Below are positions 38,659 to 47,259 of a stretch of 64,000 nucleotides of DNA, in pieces. The position numbers and the translations under genes are program-made. The stretch is from Cupriavidus taiwanensis LMG 19424 (lineage in GTDB: Bacteria > Pseudomonadota > Gammaproteobacteria > Burkholderiales > Burkholderiaceae). The stretch is from NCBI RefSeq assembly GCF_000069785.1, contig NC_010528.1, positions 124,001 through 188,000 of the forward strand, written 5' to 3'. A model generated the notes under the pieces. The model ran no database searches and was not told the origin of the DNA. It saw only the letters and a list, made by a program, of their open reading frames with translations. The stretch's first letter is position 1; every line of letters starts with the position of its first letter.

Positions 38659-39057
38659 ATGAAGTGTCCCGAGTGCGGTGGCGCGGAGCTGGTGGGGGGG
38701 ATGCGCGACATGCCCTATACGTACCGCGGGGAAACCACGGTGATCCCGAATGTGTCCGGGCAATGGTGCCCCAAGTGCGGCGAGGGCGTGCTGCCCCGTG
38801 ACAGCGATTGGGTGAGCGAGGCGATGCTTGCCTTCAACAGGCAAGTCAATGCTGCCCTCGTCGATCCGGCCTATATCACCCAAGTCCGCAGGAAGCTGCG
38901 CCTGGACCAGCGCGAGGCCGCTGAAATCTTCGGCGGTGGCGTCAATGCGTTCTCACGGTACGAAACGGGGCGCACCAAGCCGCCACTCGCATTGGTAAAG
39001 CTGCTACGGCTGCTGGACCGCCACCCGGAACTGCTGGACGAGATCCGGGCGGCCTGA
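38659..39057 (+). CDS. mqsA: MqsA-family antitoxin
   Basis: The 132-residue antitoxin and autorepressor has an N-terminal zinc domain with C3, C6, C37 and C40 that neutralises MqsR, and a C-terminal HTH-XRE domain (VRRKLRLDQREAAEIFGGGVNAFSRYETGRTKPPLALVKLLRLLDRHP) that binds DNA. It is separated from mqsR by 32 bp with an AGAAGGCA site. The pair is inserted between argC and the exonuclease III gene. Confidence 0.95.
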   Translation: MKCPECGGAELVGGMRDMPYTYRGETTVIPNVSGQWCPKCGEGVLPRDSDWVSEAMLAFNRQVNAALVDPAYITQVRRKLRLDQREAAEIFGGGVNAFSRYETGRTKPPLALVKLLRLLDRHPELLDEIRAA

Positions 39058-39065
39058 GCCCGCTG

Positions 39066-39842
39066 TCACAGCGGAAAGTTATAATCGATCGACAACGGCG
39101 CGTGGTCGCTGAATTTCTCGTCTTTGTAGATCGAGCACAACTGCGCGGTGTCGGCGATCTTCGGCGTGGCGAGGTGGTAGTCGATCCGCCATCCCACGTT
39201 TTTCGCATAGGCCTGGCCGCGGTTGCTCCACCAGGTGTACTGGTCCGGCCGCGGGTCCAGCTTGCGGAACACGTCGACATAGCCGTGCACGTCGAACAGC
39301 TCGCCGATCCAGGCGCGCTCTTCCGGCAGGAAGCCTGAGTTCTTCAGGTTGCCCTTCCAGTTCTTGATATCGATTTCCTTATGGGCGATGTTGACGTCGC
39401 CGCACAGCACGATCTCGCGCCCGCTGGCCTTGAGCTGCAGCAGGTGCGGCAGGAACGCTTCCAGAAAGCGGAACTTGGCGAGCTGGCGTTCCTCGCCGCT
39501 CGACCCGGACGGCACGTACACCGAAATCACCGCCAGGTGCGGGTACTGCACTTCCACATAGCGGCCCTCGTTGTCGAATTCGGCATTGCCGAAGCCTGTG
39601 ATGACGCGCTCGGGCTTGTGGCGCGTGTAAAGGCCCACGCCGCTATAGCCCTTCTTCTCGGCGTAATGGAAAAAGCCGTGGTAGCCGTGTGGCGCCAGGA
39701 ACGCTTCCGTCATGTCGGCGGCCTGCGCCTTCAGTTCCTGCACACAGACCATGTCTGCGTCCTGCTTGCCCATCCAGTCGAAAAAGCCCTTCTTCGAAGC
39801 GGAGCGGATGCCGTTGAGGTTGGCGCTGATAATCCGTAACAT
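39066..39842 (-). CDS. xthA: Exodeoxyribonuclease III
   Basis: The 258-residue AP endonuclease/3'-5' exonuclease of base excision repair starts MLRIISANLNGIRSASKKGF and carries the catalytic features VQELKAQ (Glu), YSGVGLY, GDVNIAH (Asp-Asn), WRIDYHLAT and SDHAPLSI (Asp-His). ATG 39842 is the family-standard start; the frame stays open far upstream, antisense to pyrE and patatin, but that is not coding. It is divergent from pyrE by 27 bp. Confidence 0.96.
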   Translation of the reverse strand: MLRIISANLNGIRSASKKGFFDWMGKQDADMVCVQELKAQAADMTEAFLAPHGYHGFFHYAEKKGYSGVGLYTRHKPERVITGFGNAEFDNEGRYVEVQYPHLAVISVYVPSGSSGEERQLAKFRFLEAFLPHLLQLKASGREIVLCGDVNIAHKEIDIKNWKGNLKNSGFLPEERAWIGELFDVHGYVDVFRKLDPRPDQYTWWSNRGQAYAKNVGWRIDYHLATPKIADTAQLCSIYKDEKFSDHAPLSIDYNFPL

Positions 39843-39869
39843 TCGGGGAAATTTTGAATTCAGAGAGAA

Positions 39870-40565
39870 ATGATGACGCAGCAGACTCCGGCCCCGGGTA
39901 CCGCGGGTAATGACCTCAGCCAGACCTTTATCCGCTTTGCGCTCGACGCTGGCGTGCTGTCGTTCGGCGAGTTCGTCACCAAGGCCGGCCGCAAGTCGCC
40001 TTACTTCTTCAATGCCGGCCTGTTCAACCAGGGCGGGATGCTGGGCCAGGTGGCGCAATTCTATGCGAAAACCCTGCTGGCCTCGGGCGTGCAGTTCGAC
40101 GTGCTGTTCGGGCCGGCGTACAAGGGCATCACGCTGGCTTCGGCCACGGCGGTGGCGCTGGCGGGCATGGGACGTGATGTCGGCTTCGCGTACAACCGCA
40201 AGGAAGCCAAGGACCACGGCGAAGGCGGCACGCTGGTCGGAGCCAAGCTGCAGGGCAAGGTGGTGATCGTCGACGACGTGATCTCCGCCGGCACCTCGGT
40301 GCGCGAATCGGTGAACCTGATCCGCGCCGCCGGCGCCGAGCCCGCCGCGGTGCTGATCGCGCTGGACCGCATGGAGAAGAGCGGCACCGCCGAGCAGGTC
40401 GGCACTCATTCGGCGGTGCAGGACGTGCAGCGCGAATTCGGTATCCCGGTGATCGCCATCGCCAGCCTGAAGGACCTGCTGGCCTATCTCGATGCCTCGC
40501 AGGATCCGGCGCTGGGCGCTTCGCGCGAGGCCGTGGCTGCCTATCGTCAGCGCTACGGCGTCTGA
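39870..40565 (+). CDS. pyrE: Orotate phosphoribosyltransferase
   Basis: PyrE converts orotate and PRPP to OMP in pyrimidine synthesis. The 231-residue protein has [46 protein letters not shown] (catalytic loop) and the PRPP motif [13 protein letters not shown]. There are two adjacent ATGs (39870, 39873); the second is better spaced from GAGAGA. Confidence 0.96.
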   Translation: MMTQQTPAPGTAGNDLSQTFIRFALDAGVLSFGEFVTKAGRKSPYFFNAGLFNQGGMLGQVAQFYAKTLLASGVQFDVLFGPAYKGITLASATAVALAGMGRDVGFAYNRKEAKDHGEGGTLVGAKLQGKVVIVDDVISAGTSVRESVNLIRAAGAEPAAVLIALDRMEKSGTAEQVGTHSAVQDVQREFGIPVIAIASLKDLLAYLDASQDPALGASREAVAAYRQRYGV

Positions 40566-40655
40566 AACCGTTGAAGAGGGCGGGCGCTGGCAGCCAGCGC
40601 CCGAGGCGTGGCCGGTAGGCACACGGCTGACTTTCAGACTGGGAGGGAGCGCGGC

Positions 40656-41963
40656 GTGGCGGCAAAGGAGCGGCAGGAACGGGCAGTGCGGCAGGCGGCA
40701 ACGCCGTCCCCGACGGCGGAGTCCGCCGGCAACGGCGAGTCGCTGGCCGAGCGCGGCGCCCAGGTGCGGCCGCGCAAGCCGGTGCGCAAGGCGGCCAAGG
40801 CCCCCGACCGGCCCGCGCACGAGGCGTATGCCGTGCGCGCACTGGTGCTGCAGGGCGGCGGCGCGCTGGGCGCCTACCAGGCCGGCGTGTACCAGGGGCT
40901 GGCCGACGGCGGCATCTTCCCCAACTGGGTCGCCGGCATTTCGATCGGTGCGTTGAACGCGGCCATCATCGCCGGCAATCCGCCGCGTCGCAGGGTGGAG
41001 CAGCTGCGGGCGTTCTGGGAACACATCTGCGCGCAGCCGTGGCTGCCCAGCCTGTCCTACACCTGGTTTGCCGATGAAGCGGCAAGCTGGCCCGAGCCGA
41101 TGCGGATCTGGTTCGACGGACTGCATGCGGCGCGCGCCATGCTGGAGGGCCAGCGCGGCTTCTTCCAGCCGCGCAGCTGGGCGGCGCTGATGTCGCGCTA
41201 CTCGGACCCGACCCATGCCAGCTTCTACGACACCAAGCCGCTGAAGGCCACGCTGGAGCGCTTTGCCGACTTCGACCTGATCAACCATCGTCCCGACCTG
41301 ATGCGGGTCTCGGTGGGCGCGGTCAATGTGCGCACCGGCAACTTTGCCTACTTCGACAATACCCGCGACAAGCTCTGCGCCGAGCATTTCATGGCATCGG
41401 GCGCGCTGCCCCCGGGCTTTCCGGCGGTGGAGATCGATGGCGAATACTACTGGGACGGCGGGCTGGTCTCGAACACGCCGCTGGCCGAGGTGCTGACCGC
41501 GCAGCCGCGGCGCGACGCGCTGATCTTCCAGGTCGACCTGTGGAGCGCGCGCGGCAAGCTGCCGCACGACCTGATCGACGTGGCCGAGCGCCAGAAGGAC
41601 ATCCAGTATTCCAGCCGCACCCGGGCCATCACCGACTACATGCGCGAGCAGCAGAACCTGCGCCGCATGCTCAACGAGGTAATGGCGCTGGTGCCGCAGT
41701 CGAAGCGCGACAACGACTGGTACCGCCGCGCGGCAGAGCAGTCGTGCGATGCGCGCCGCAACGTGATCCAGCTGATCTACCGCGACAAGTCGTTCGAGAA
41801 CCTGGCCAAGGACTACCAGTTCGGCCCGCTGACCATGCACGAGCACTGGACCAGCGGGCTGGAGGATATCCGCCAGACGCTGCGCCATCCGCAATGGCTG
41901 GCCATGCCCAGCCGCGAGCAGCCCTTCGTCACGCACGACGTGCATCGCGGCAACGGCGGCTGA
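40656..41963 (+). CDS. Patatin-like phospholipase with DUF3734-type C-terminus
   Basis: The patatin domain (about 60-290) has the oxyanion loop LQGGGALGAYQAGV, nucleophile elbow GISIGALN and catalytic Asp in DGGLVSNTPL. The C-terminal ~140 residues (QYSSRTRAITDYMREQQNLRRML to HWTSGLEDIRQTL) match the extension common in this proteobacterial subgroup. The N-terminal ~50 residues are basic and disordered. The start is placed at GTG 40656, which follows a GGGAGGGAG site; GTG 40608 is possible but lacks one. There is no signal peptide. The lipid substrate is unknown. Confidence 0.87.
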   Translation: MAAKERQERAVRQAATPSPTAESAGNGESLAERGAQVRPRKPVRKAAKAPDRPAHEAYAVRALVLQGGGALGAYQAGVYQGLADGGIFPNWVAGISIGALNAAIIAGNPPRRRVEQLRAFWEHICAQPWLPSLSYTWFADEAASWPEPMRIWFDGLHAARAMLEGQRGFFQPRSWAALMSRYSDPTHASFYDTKPLKATLERFADFDLINHRPDLMRVSVGAVNVRTGNFAYFDNTRDKLCAEHFMASGALPPGFPAVEIDGEYYWDGGLVSNTPLAEVLTAQPRRDALIFQVDLWSARGKLPHDLIDVAERQKDIQYSSRTRAITDYMREQQNLRRMLNEVMALVPQSKRDNDWYRRAAEQSCDARRNVIQLIYRDKSFENLAKDYQFGPLTMHEHWTSGLEDIRQTLRHPQWLAMPSREQPFVTHDVHRGNGG

Positions 41964-41984
41964 GCGCCGCCGGCGCGCGCTGGC

Positions 41985-42794
41985 TCAGTCGACCTTGATC
42001 CCGGCCAGTTCCGGACGCGCCGGCGGATAAGCCGGCTTCAGGTCCGCGAAGACCTTGGTCATGATCTCGGCCACCATCAGGTTGCGGTGGGTCTTGGAAT
42101 CGGCCGGCACCACGTACCAGGGGCACTCGGGCGTGCTGGTGGCCGTGATGGCGGCCTCGTAGGCGTCCATGTAGGCCTTCCAGTGCTTGCGCTCTGCAAG
42201 GTCCTGGGTGTCGAATTTCCAGTGTTTTTCCGGGTCGGCCAGGCGCGCCTCGAGCCGCGACTTTTGTTCGTCGCGCGAAATATGCAGGAAGCACTTGATG
42301 ATGGTGGTGCCGGTCTCGGTCAGCATCGACTCGAATTCGCGGATCTGGCGGTAGCGCCGTTCGCATTCGGCGGCGTCGATCCAGTCGTGCACGCGCGTGA
42401 TCAGCACATCTTCGTAGTGGCTGCGGTTGAACACCACGATCTCGCCCGACTTCGGCACCTGCAGGTGGATGCGCCACAGGAAATCCCGCGCCAGCTCCTC
42501 GGGCGACGGCGCCTTGAAGCCCACCACGCGGATGCCCAGCGGATCGAAGCTGCGGAACACGCCGCGCACGGTGCCGTCCTTGCCGCTGGTGTCCATGCCC
42601 TGCAGCACCACCAGCAGCTTGCGGCGGTGCTCGGCATAGAAGATGTCCTGCTGCGCGTCGAGCGCGTTGCTCAGCTCGATGATGCGGGCCAGGTCTTCCT
42701 CTTTCTTGCCGCATGACAGCGGCTTGCTGCCCGGGTCGAAGTCGGCAAGGCGGAATCGCTTGCCCGAGGTGATGCGGAAATCGTCCAGCGGCAT
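41985..42794 (-). CDS. ppk2: Polyphosphate kinase 2 family protein
   Basis: The 269-residue PPK2 transfers phosphate between polyphosphate and nucleotides. It has Walker A GMDTSGKDG (66-74), FKAPSPEELARDFLWRIHLQVP, FNRSHYEDVLITRVHDW (Walker B/lid region) and KFDTQDLAERKHWKAYMDAYE. Sequence and length resemble class III enzymes that phosphorylate AMP and ADP, but the class is inferred. It is convergent with the patatin gene, with a 21-bp gap. Confidence 0.9.
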   Translation of the reverse strand: MPLDDFRITSGKRFRLADFDPGSKPLSCGKKEEDLARIIELSNALDAQQDIFYAEHRRKLLVVLQGMDTSGKDGTVRGVFRSFDPLGIRVVGFKAPSPEELARDFLWRIHLQVPKSGEIVVFNRSHYEDVLITRVHDWIDAAECERRYRQIREFESMLTETGTTIIKCFLHISRDEQKSRLEARLADPEKHWKFDTQDLAERKHWKAYMDAYEAAITATSTPECPWYVVPADSKTHRNLMVAEIMTKVFADLKPAYPPARPELAGIKVD

Positions 42795-42890
42795 AGGCGC
42801 TCCATTCGCGATGATCTGCGGGATCAGGGAATCGGGCGCCCCGGGGACTGCGCTGCAGGGGAGGGAACAAGGGGCGCGCAGCCCCTATGG

Positions 42891-43757
42891 TCAGGCCGGC
42901 AGGGCCGCCAGGTCAATGCTGCCTTCGAACACGGTGGTGGCCGGGCCGGTCATGCGCACCGGTTCGGCGCCGCCGTCCCAGGCAATGGTCAGCTCGCCGC
43001 CATGGGTGTGGACCCGCACCGGCGAATCCAGCAGGCCGCGCCGGATGCCGGCGACCACGGCCGCGCAGGCACCGGTGCCGCAGGCCAAAGTCTCGCCGGC
43101 GCCGCGCTCGTAGACGCGCAGCCGGATGGCGTGGCGGTCAACCACCTGCATGAAGCCGGCATTGACGCGGTTCGGGAAGGCCGGATGGTGTTCGATCACC
43201 GGGCCGTCCTGCAGCACGGGGAAGTTCTCGACGTCGTCCACCACCTGCACCGCATGCGGGTTGCCCATCGACACCGCCGAGATCCATTCGGTGCGGCCGT
43301 TGACTTCGAGGCCGTACAGCGCGTCCGCGCCCTCGGCATGCGTGGGCAGGCCCTGCGCACGGAACGGCACGCGCGCCGGTTCCAGCTCGGGCGCGCCCAT
43401 GTCGACCGTGACCTGGCCATCGTCCTGTAGCGTCAGCGTGATCACGCCGTTCATCACCTCGACGCGCACCGAACGCTTGTCGGTCATGCCCTGCTCGGTG
43501 ACGAAGCGCACGAAGCAGCGCGCGCCATTGCCGCAGTGCTCGACCTCGCTGCCGTCGGCATTGACGATGCGGTAGCGGAAATCGACATCCGGGCGCGTCG
43601 GTTTCTCGACGATCAGGATCTGGTCCGCGCCCACGCCGAAATGCCGGCTGGCCAGCGCGCGCCACTGGGCCGGAGTCAGGTCGATCTGCTGGTGGATGCC
43701 GTCGAGCACGACAAAGTCGTTGCCCGCGCCATGCATCTTGGTGAACTTGAGTTTCAT
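42891..43757 (-). CDS. dapF: Diaminopimelate epimerase
   Basis: DapF interconverts LL- and meso-diaminopimelate for lysine and peptidoglycan. The 288-residue protein has [11 protein letters not shown] at the N-terminus and the two catalytic cysteines, Cys75 in EHCGNGARC and Cys226 in LACGTGAC, plus SMGNPHAV and [10 protein letters not shown]. It is downstream of the two lipid A acyltransferase genes on the same strand. Confidence 0.97.
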   Translation of the reverse strand: MKLKFTKMHGAGNDFVVLDGIHQQIDLTPAQWRALASRHFGVGADQILIVEKPTRPDVDFRYRIVNADGSEVEHCGNGARCFVRFVTEQGMTDKRSVRVEVMNGVITLTLQDDGQVTVDMGAPELEPARVPFRAQGLPTHAEGADALYGLEVNGRTEWISAVSMGNPHAVQVVDDVENFPVLQDGPVIEHHPAFPNRVNAGFMQVVDRHAIRLRVYERGAGETLACGTGACAAVVAGIRRGLLDSPVRVHTHGGELTIAWDGGAEPVRMTGPATTVFEGSIDLAALPA

Positions 43758-43809
43758 GGTGGCGATTGTAGCGGCGCGGCGCCGGCTGTGCCGGCGCGCT
43801 CAGTAGCGC

Positions 43810-44703
43810 TCAGTAAATCTCGGGCTCGCCCGGCAGGCGGTGCTTGAAGCGCTTGTGCACCCAATAGTACTCGGGCACCCGCGGGCGGATGCAATCCTCG
43901 AAAAAGGCGTTCATGCGGCGCGTGTCGTCGGTGACGCTGGCGCCGGGGTAGTCTTCCCAGGCCGGCAGCACGCGCAGCACGTAGCCCTGGTAGTCGGGCA
44001 GCATCTCGGTGTAGATCGGCACCACTCTGGCGCCGGTCAGGCGCGCCAGCCGCGATACCGAGGTCAGCGTCAGCGCCTGCACGCCGAAGAACGGCACGAA
44101 TTCCGAATCGCGCTCACCGAAGTCCATGTCGGCGATCAGCTGCAGCGCCTCGCCCTTCTTCAGGCAGCGCAGGATGTCGCGCGCGCTGTCGTTGCGAGAG
44201 ATCATGTTGGCGCCGAAGCGCCCGCGCGCCTGCTTGAGGAAGCCGTCGAACAGCGCGTTCTTCTGCTTCGTATAGAGCGAGGCGCCGGAGCGGCCGACAT
44301 GCTCGCGCAGGTGGATGGTGAGCCGGATCGCGCCGGCTTCGACGCCCGACAGGTGCAGCGTCACCAGGATGTGCGGCGTGCCGTCCAGCGCCACCAGCCC
44401 CGCCTGGTCGTCGATCTGCACCCAGCGGCGCATCTGCGCCTCGCTGCCGGTCCAGAAGATGCCGCGCTCGGCAAAGCTGCGGAACAGCAGGCGGAAGCTC
44501 TGGCGCGACAGCGCGTCGATCTCGGCCTCGGTCCGGTCCGGAAAGCACAGGCGCAGGTTGGCCTGCACCACCTTGCGCCGCTCGCTCGGAATCCGGTACA
44601 GCAGGCTGCCGAGCGCCTCGCCGAAGCGCGCGACGAAGGGATAGGGCAGTTTGCCCAGCACGGTCAGCAGGCCGATGCCGAGCCACGTGAACACACGGCT
44701 CAT
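43810..44703 (-). CDS. Lipid A biosynthesis (LpxL/LpxM-type) acyltransferase
   Basis: The 297-residue inner-membrane acyltransferase has an N-terminal anchor (FTWLGIGLLTVLGKLPYPFV), the catalytic HX4E motif in TLHLSGVEAG, and FFGVQALTLTSVSRLARLTGARVVP and YYWVHKRFKHRLPGEP characteristic of late lipid A acyltransferases. It adds a secondary acyl chain to Kdo-lipid A. Its start overlaps the stop of the upstream paralogue by 4 bp. Whether it is LpxL- or LpxM-like cannot be decided. Confidence 0.88.
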   Translation of the reverse strand: MSRVFTWLGIGLLTVLGKLPYPFVARFGEALGSLLYRIPSERRKVVQANLRLCFPDRTEAEIDALSRQSFRLLFRSFAERGIFWTGSEAQMRRWVQIDDQAGLVALDGTPHILVTLHLSGVEAGAIRLTIHLREHVGRSGASLYTKQKNALFDGFLKQARGRFGANMISRNDSARDILRCLKKGEALQLIADMDFGERDSEFVPFFGVQALTLTSVSRLARLTGARVVPIYTEMLPDYQGYVLRVLPAWEDYPGASVTDDTRRMNAFFEDCIRPRVPEYYWVHKRFKHRLPGEPEIY

Positions 44704-45614
44704 GAGATCGATCGGTCAGTCGCCGGCGCGGAATCCGTGCCCTCGGTAGCGGGTGTGTCCGGGGTGCCAGGGGTGCCCGCTCCGGCGGGTTGCTTGTAGC
44801 GGTTGTAGCCCCACAGGTATTGCGTCGGGCACAGACGCACCAGTTCTTCGATGGTGCGGTTGATGACCGCGGCGGCGGCGGCGGGATCGTCGGGCAGCAT
44901 CCCGCCGTCCTCGATCACGCGCAGATGACCGCGGTAGCCGGCACCGCGCGGCAGCCGCTCGGCAAAGACCGCCACCACCGGCGCGCCGGTCAGTTGCTGC
45001 AGCCGGTGCACCAGCGCCATGGTGTAGGCGGGCTTGCCGAAGAAGGGCGCCCAGTTGCCTTCGCCGCCGCTGGGCACCTGGTCGGGCAGGATGCCCACCG
45101 CCTGGCCGCGCTTGAGTGCCTTGACCAGCATGCGCACGCCGCGCGGCGTGGCCGGCGCCATGTGCATGTTGGGCCGGGTGCGCATTTTTTCGATCCAGTC
45201 GCGCAGCCACGGCTGGTGCGGCGGCTTGAACAGCGCCGTCACCGGGCGATGCAGGGCATGGGATTGGGGCAGCACTTCAAAGCAGCCCAGGTGCGGGGTC
45301 AGGATGATGATGCCCTTGCCGCGCGCCTGCAGGGCGCCCAGTTCAGGCCACAGGTGGTCGTCAAAGCCGTACAGCCTGGCGCCGATCCTGCGGCGGCTCC
45401 AGAAGTAGGGCATCTCGATGATCATGCGCCCGGCCGAGCGGGCGGCCTCGTCGATCATCGCCTCGGTGGCGTCGGGGAAGGCGAGGCGGAAATTCTCCCG
45501 CAGGCGCTGGCCATAGCGGCCCGGCAGCCGTGCGATCAGCAGGCCCAGCGCGCCGCCCGCGGCCTGCAGCAGCCGCAGCGGGAAACGGGAGATCAGCCAG
45601 AATAAAAAAGTCAT
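44700..45614 (-). CDS. Lipid A biosynthesis (HtrB/LpxL-type) acyltransferase paralogue
   Basis: The 304-residue protein belongs to the same family as its downstream neighbour: anchor FLFWLISRFPLRLLQAAGGALGLLI, catalytic HX4E in LTPHLGCFEVL, LPDQVPSGGEGNWAPFFGKPAYTMALVHRLQQLTGAPVV and YLWGYNRYKQP. A Pro/Thr/Gly-rich tail follows. The tandem pair, transcribed divergently from metK, presumably adds the two secondary acyl chains. Confidence 0.88.
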   Translation of the reverse strand: MTFLFWLISRFPLRLLQAAGGALGLLIARLPGRYGQRLRENFRLAFPDATEAMIDEAARSAGRMIIEMPYFWSRRRIGARLYGFDDHLWPELGALQARGKGIIILTPHLGCFEVLPQSHALHRPVTALFKPPHQPWLRDWIEKMRTRPNMHMAPATPRGVRMLVKALKRGQAVGILPDQVPSGGEGNWAPFFGKPAYTMALVHRLQQLTGAPVVAVFAERLPRGAGYRGHLRVIEDGGMLPDDPAAAAAVINRTIEELVRLCPTQYLWGYNRYKQPAGAGTPGTPDTPATEGTDSAPATDRSIS

Positions 45615-45730
45615 CAGGCGTGGAAAACGGGTCCAGGCAAGTCCGCCGCGGGACTGTGACCGGGATCAGACGGGCAGGCAGGCGTGGGTCCGGCATGCCG
45701 GCAAGGTGTCGTACCGCACCCCTGTGGCGC

Positions 45731-45758
45731 TGCAACGACGCCTGCAGGCGCGTATAAT
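45731..45758 (+). promoter_or_regulatory. metK promoter
   Basis: A perfect TATAAT -10 at 45753-45758 follows TGCAAC at 45731-45736 (16-bp spacer). The predicted start, about 45765, is at the first base of the SAM-II-like element, as at metX. Confidence 0.65.
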
Positions 45759-45764
45759 AGCGTG

Positions 45765-45836
45765 TATCGCCGAGTTAACTGACAACTTGCGGGGCGATGC
45801 GGCTCTAACCGGGCTGCCTGAAATACCGCTAAAGCG
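45765..45836 (+). promoter_or_regulatory. SAM-II-like riboswitch upstream of metK
   Basis: P1 is ATCGCC (45766-45771) pairing with GGCGAT (45793-45798). Its loop GAGTTAACTGACAACTTGCG aligns with the metX SAM-II loop, and the 3' strand AAATACCGCTAAAG (45821-45834) aligns with its pseudoknot strand including GCTAAA. Between them a small GCGGC/GCTGC hairpin (45799-45817) sits at the same place as the insert in the metX element. The GATTT segment is GAGTT here, one departure from consensus. No terminator follows; the metK GGAGA site is about 45 nt downstream, so control may be translational. Confidence 0.72.
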
Positions 45837-45892
45837 TCGCCGCCATGGACCGAACAGGCTGGCACGCAATAGCCAACCTGGAGAATAAGTTC

Positions 45893-47056
45893 GTGGCAAA
45901 CGACTTCCTTTTTACTTCGGAATCCGTCTCCGAAGGCCATCCCGACAAGGTCGCCGACCAGATTTCCGACGCCGTCCTGGACGCCATCCTGGCGCAGGAC
46001 AAGTACGCGCGTGTGGCAGCCGAGACGCTTTGCAACACCGGTCTGGTGGTGCTGGCCGGGGAAATCACCACGACCGCCAACGTCGACTATATCCAGATCG
46101 CGCGCGACACCATCAAGCGCATCGGGTACGACAACACCGATTACGGCATCGACTACAAGGGCTGCGCGGTGCTGGTCGCCTATGACAAGCAGTCGCCCGA
46201 CATCGCCCAGGGCGTCGACCGTGCCTCGGACGACTACCTGAACCAGGGCGCCGGCGACCAGGGCCTGATGTTCGGCTACGCCTGCGACGAGACCCCGGAA
46301 CTGATGCCGTTCCCGATCTACTACGCGCACCGCCTGGTCGAGCGCCAGTCGCTGCTGCGCCGCGACGGCCGCCTGCCGTGGCTGCGCCCGGATGCCAAGT
46401 CCCAGGTCACGGTGCGCTATGTCGACGGCAAGCCGCACAGCGTGGATACCGTGGTGCTGTCGACCCAGCACGCGCCGGACATCACCCAGGCGCAGATCCG
46501 CGAGGCCGTGATCGAGGAGATCATCAAGCCGGTGCTGCCGGCAGAGATGCTCAAGGAAACCAAGTACCTGGTGAACCCGACCGGCCGCTTCGTGATCGGC
46601 GGGCCGCAAGGCGACTGCGGCCTGACCGGGCGCAAGATCATTGTCGACACCTACGGCGGCGCCTCGCCGCACGGCGGCGGCGCGTTCTCGGGCAAGGACC
46701 CGTCCAAGGTCGACCGCTCGGCTGCCTACGCCGCGCGCTACGTCGCCAAGAACGTGGTGGCCGCGGGCCTGGCGCGGCAGTGCCAGGTGCAGGTCAGCTA
46801 CGCCATCGGCGTGGCGCGGCCGATCAACGTGACGGTCTATACCGAAGGCACCGGCAAGATTCCGGACGCCAAGATCGCGGAACTGGTGCAGGAACATTTC
46901 GACCTGCGCCCGAAGGGCATCGTGCAGATGCTGGACCTGCTGCGGCCGATCTACGAGAAGACCGCGGCCTATGGCCACTTCGGCCGCGAAGAGCCGGAAT
47001 TCTCGTGGGAAGCCACCGACAAGGCGGCTGCGCTGCGCGCCGCGGCCGGCCTGTAA
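45893..47056 (+). CDS. metK: S-adenosylmethionine synthetase
   Basis: MetK makes SAM from methionine and ATP. The 387-residue protein starts at GTG 45893 with [31 protein letters not shown], the usual N-terminus; GGAGA lies upstream. An in-frame ATG at 45845 would add 16 residues foreign to the family. [12 protein letters not shown] and [19 protein letters not shown] are the ATP/methionine-binding signatures. It sits behind a SAM-II-like element and is followed by a terminator. Confidence 0.97.
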   Translation: MANDFLFTSESVSEGHPDKVADQISDAVLDAILAQDKYARVAAETLCNTGLVVLAGEITTTANVDYIQIARDTIKRIGYDNTDYGIDYKGCAVLVAYDKQSPDIAQGVDRASDDYLNQGAGDQGLMFGYACDETPELMPFPIYYAHRLVERQSLLRRDGRLPWLRPDAKSQVTVRYVDGKPHSVDTVVLSTQHAPDITQAQIREAVIEEIIKPVLPAEMLKETKYLVNPTGRFVIGGPQGDCGLTGRKIIVDTYGGASPHGGGAFSGKDPSKVDRSAAYAARYVAKNVVAAGLARQCQVQVSYAIGVARPINVTVYTEGTGKIPDAKIAELVQEHFDLRPKGIVQMLDLLRPIYEKTAAYGHFGREEPEFSWEATDKAAALRAAAGL

Positions 47057-47088
47057 GCGCCGCGCTCGCGTCGGCAATCCTGACGACA

Positions 47089-47125
47089 AGCCCCGCCGGC
47101 CCGCAAGGGCTCGCGGGGTTTTTTT
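47089..47125 (+). terminator. Intrinsic terminator after metK
   Basis: CCCCGC (47091-47096) pairs with GCGGGG (47113-47118) around an inner GCCC/GGGC stem and is followed by seven T. Confidence 0.88.
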
Positions 47126-47259
47126 GCGTGGCTTTGATCCAGGTTCAGCTGACGCGTGACGCAGGCGCCACGGCCGGCGCACGGAGTAAAATTCCGCCAC
47201 TCGCCTGCCGCCGCTGCGGCGGCCACCCTCAACACTGGTAACCGTTCCCAGAGGATGCC

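Noticed and set aside
39843..41945. Very long open frame on the minus strand continuing upstream of exonuclease III
   Set aside because: It is antisense to pyrE and the patatin gene, both with clear family motifs; the exonuclease start at 39842 is standard. GC-rich codon use keeps antisense frames open.
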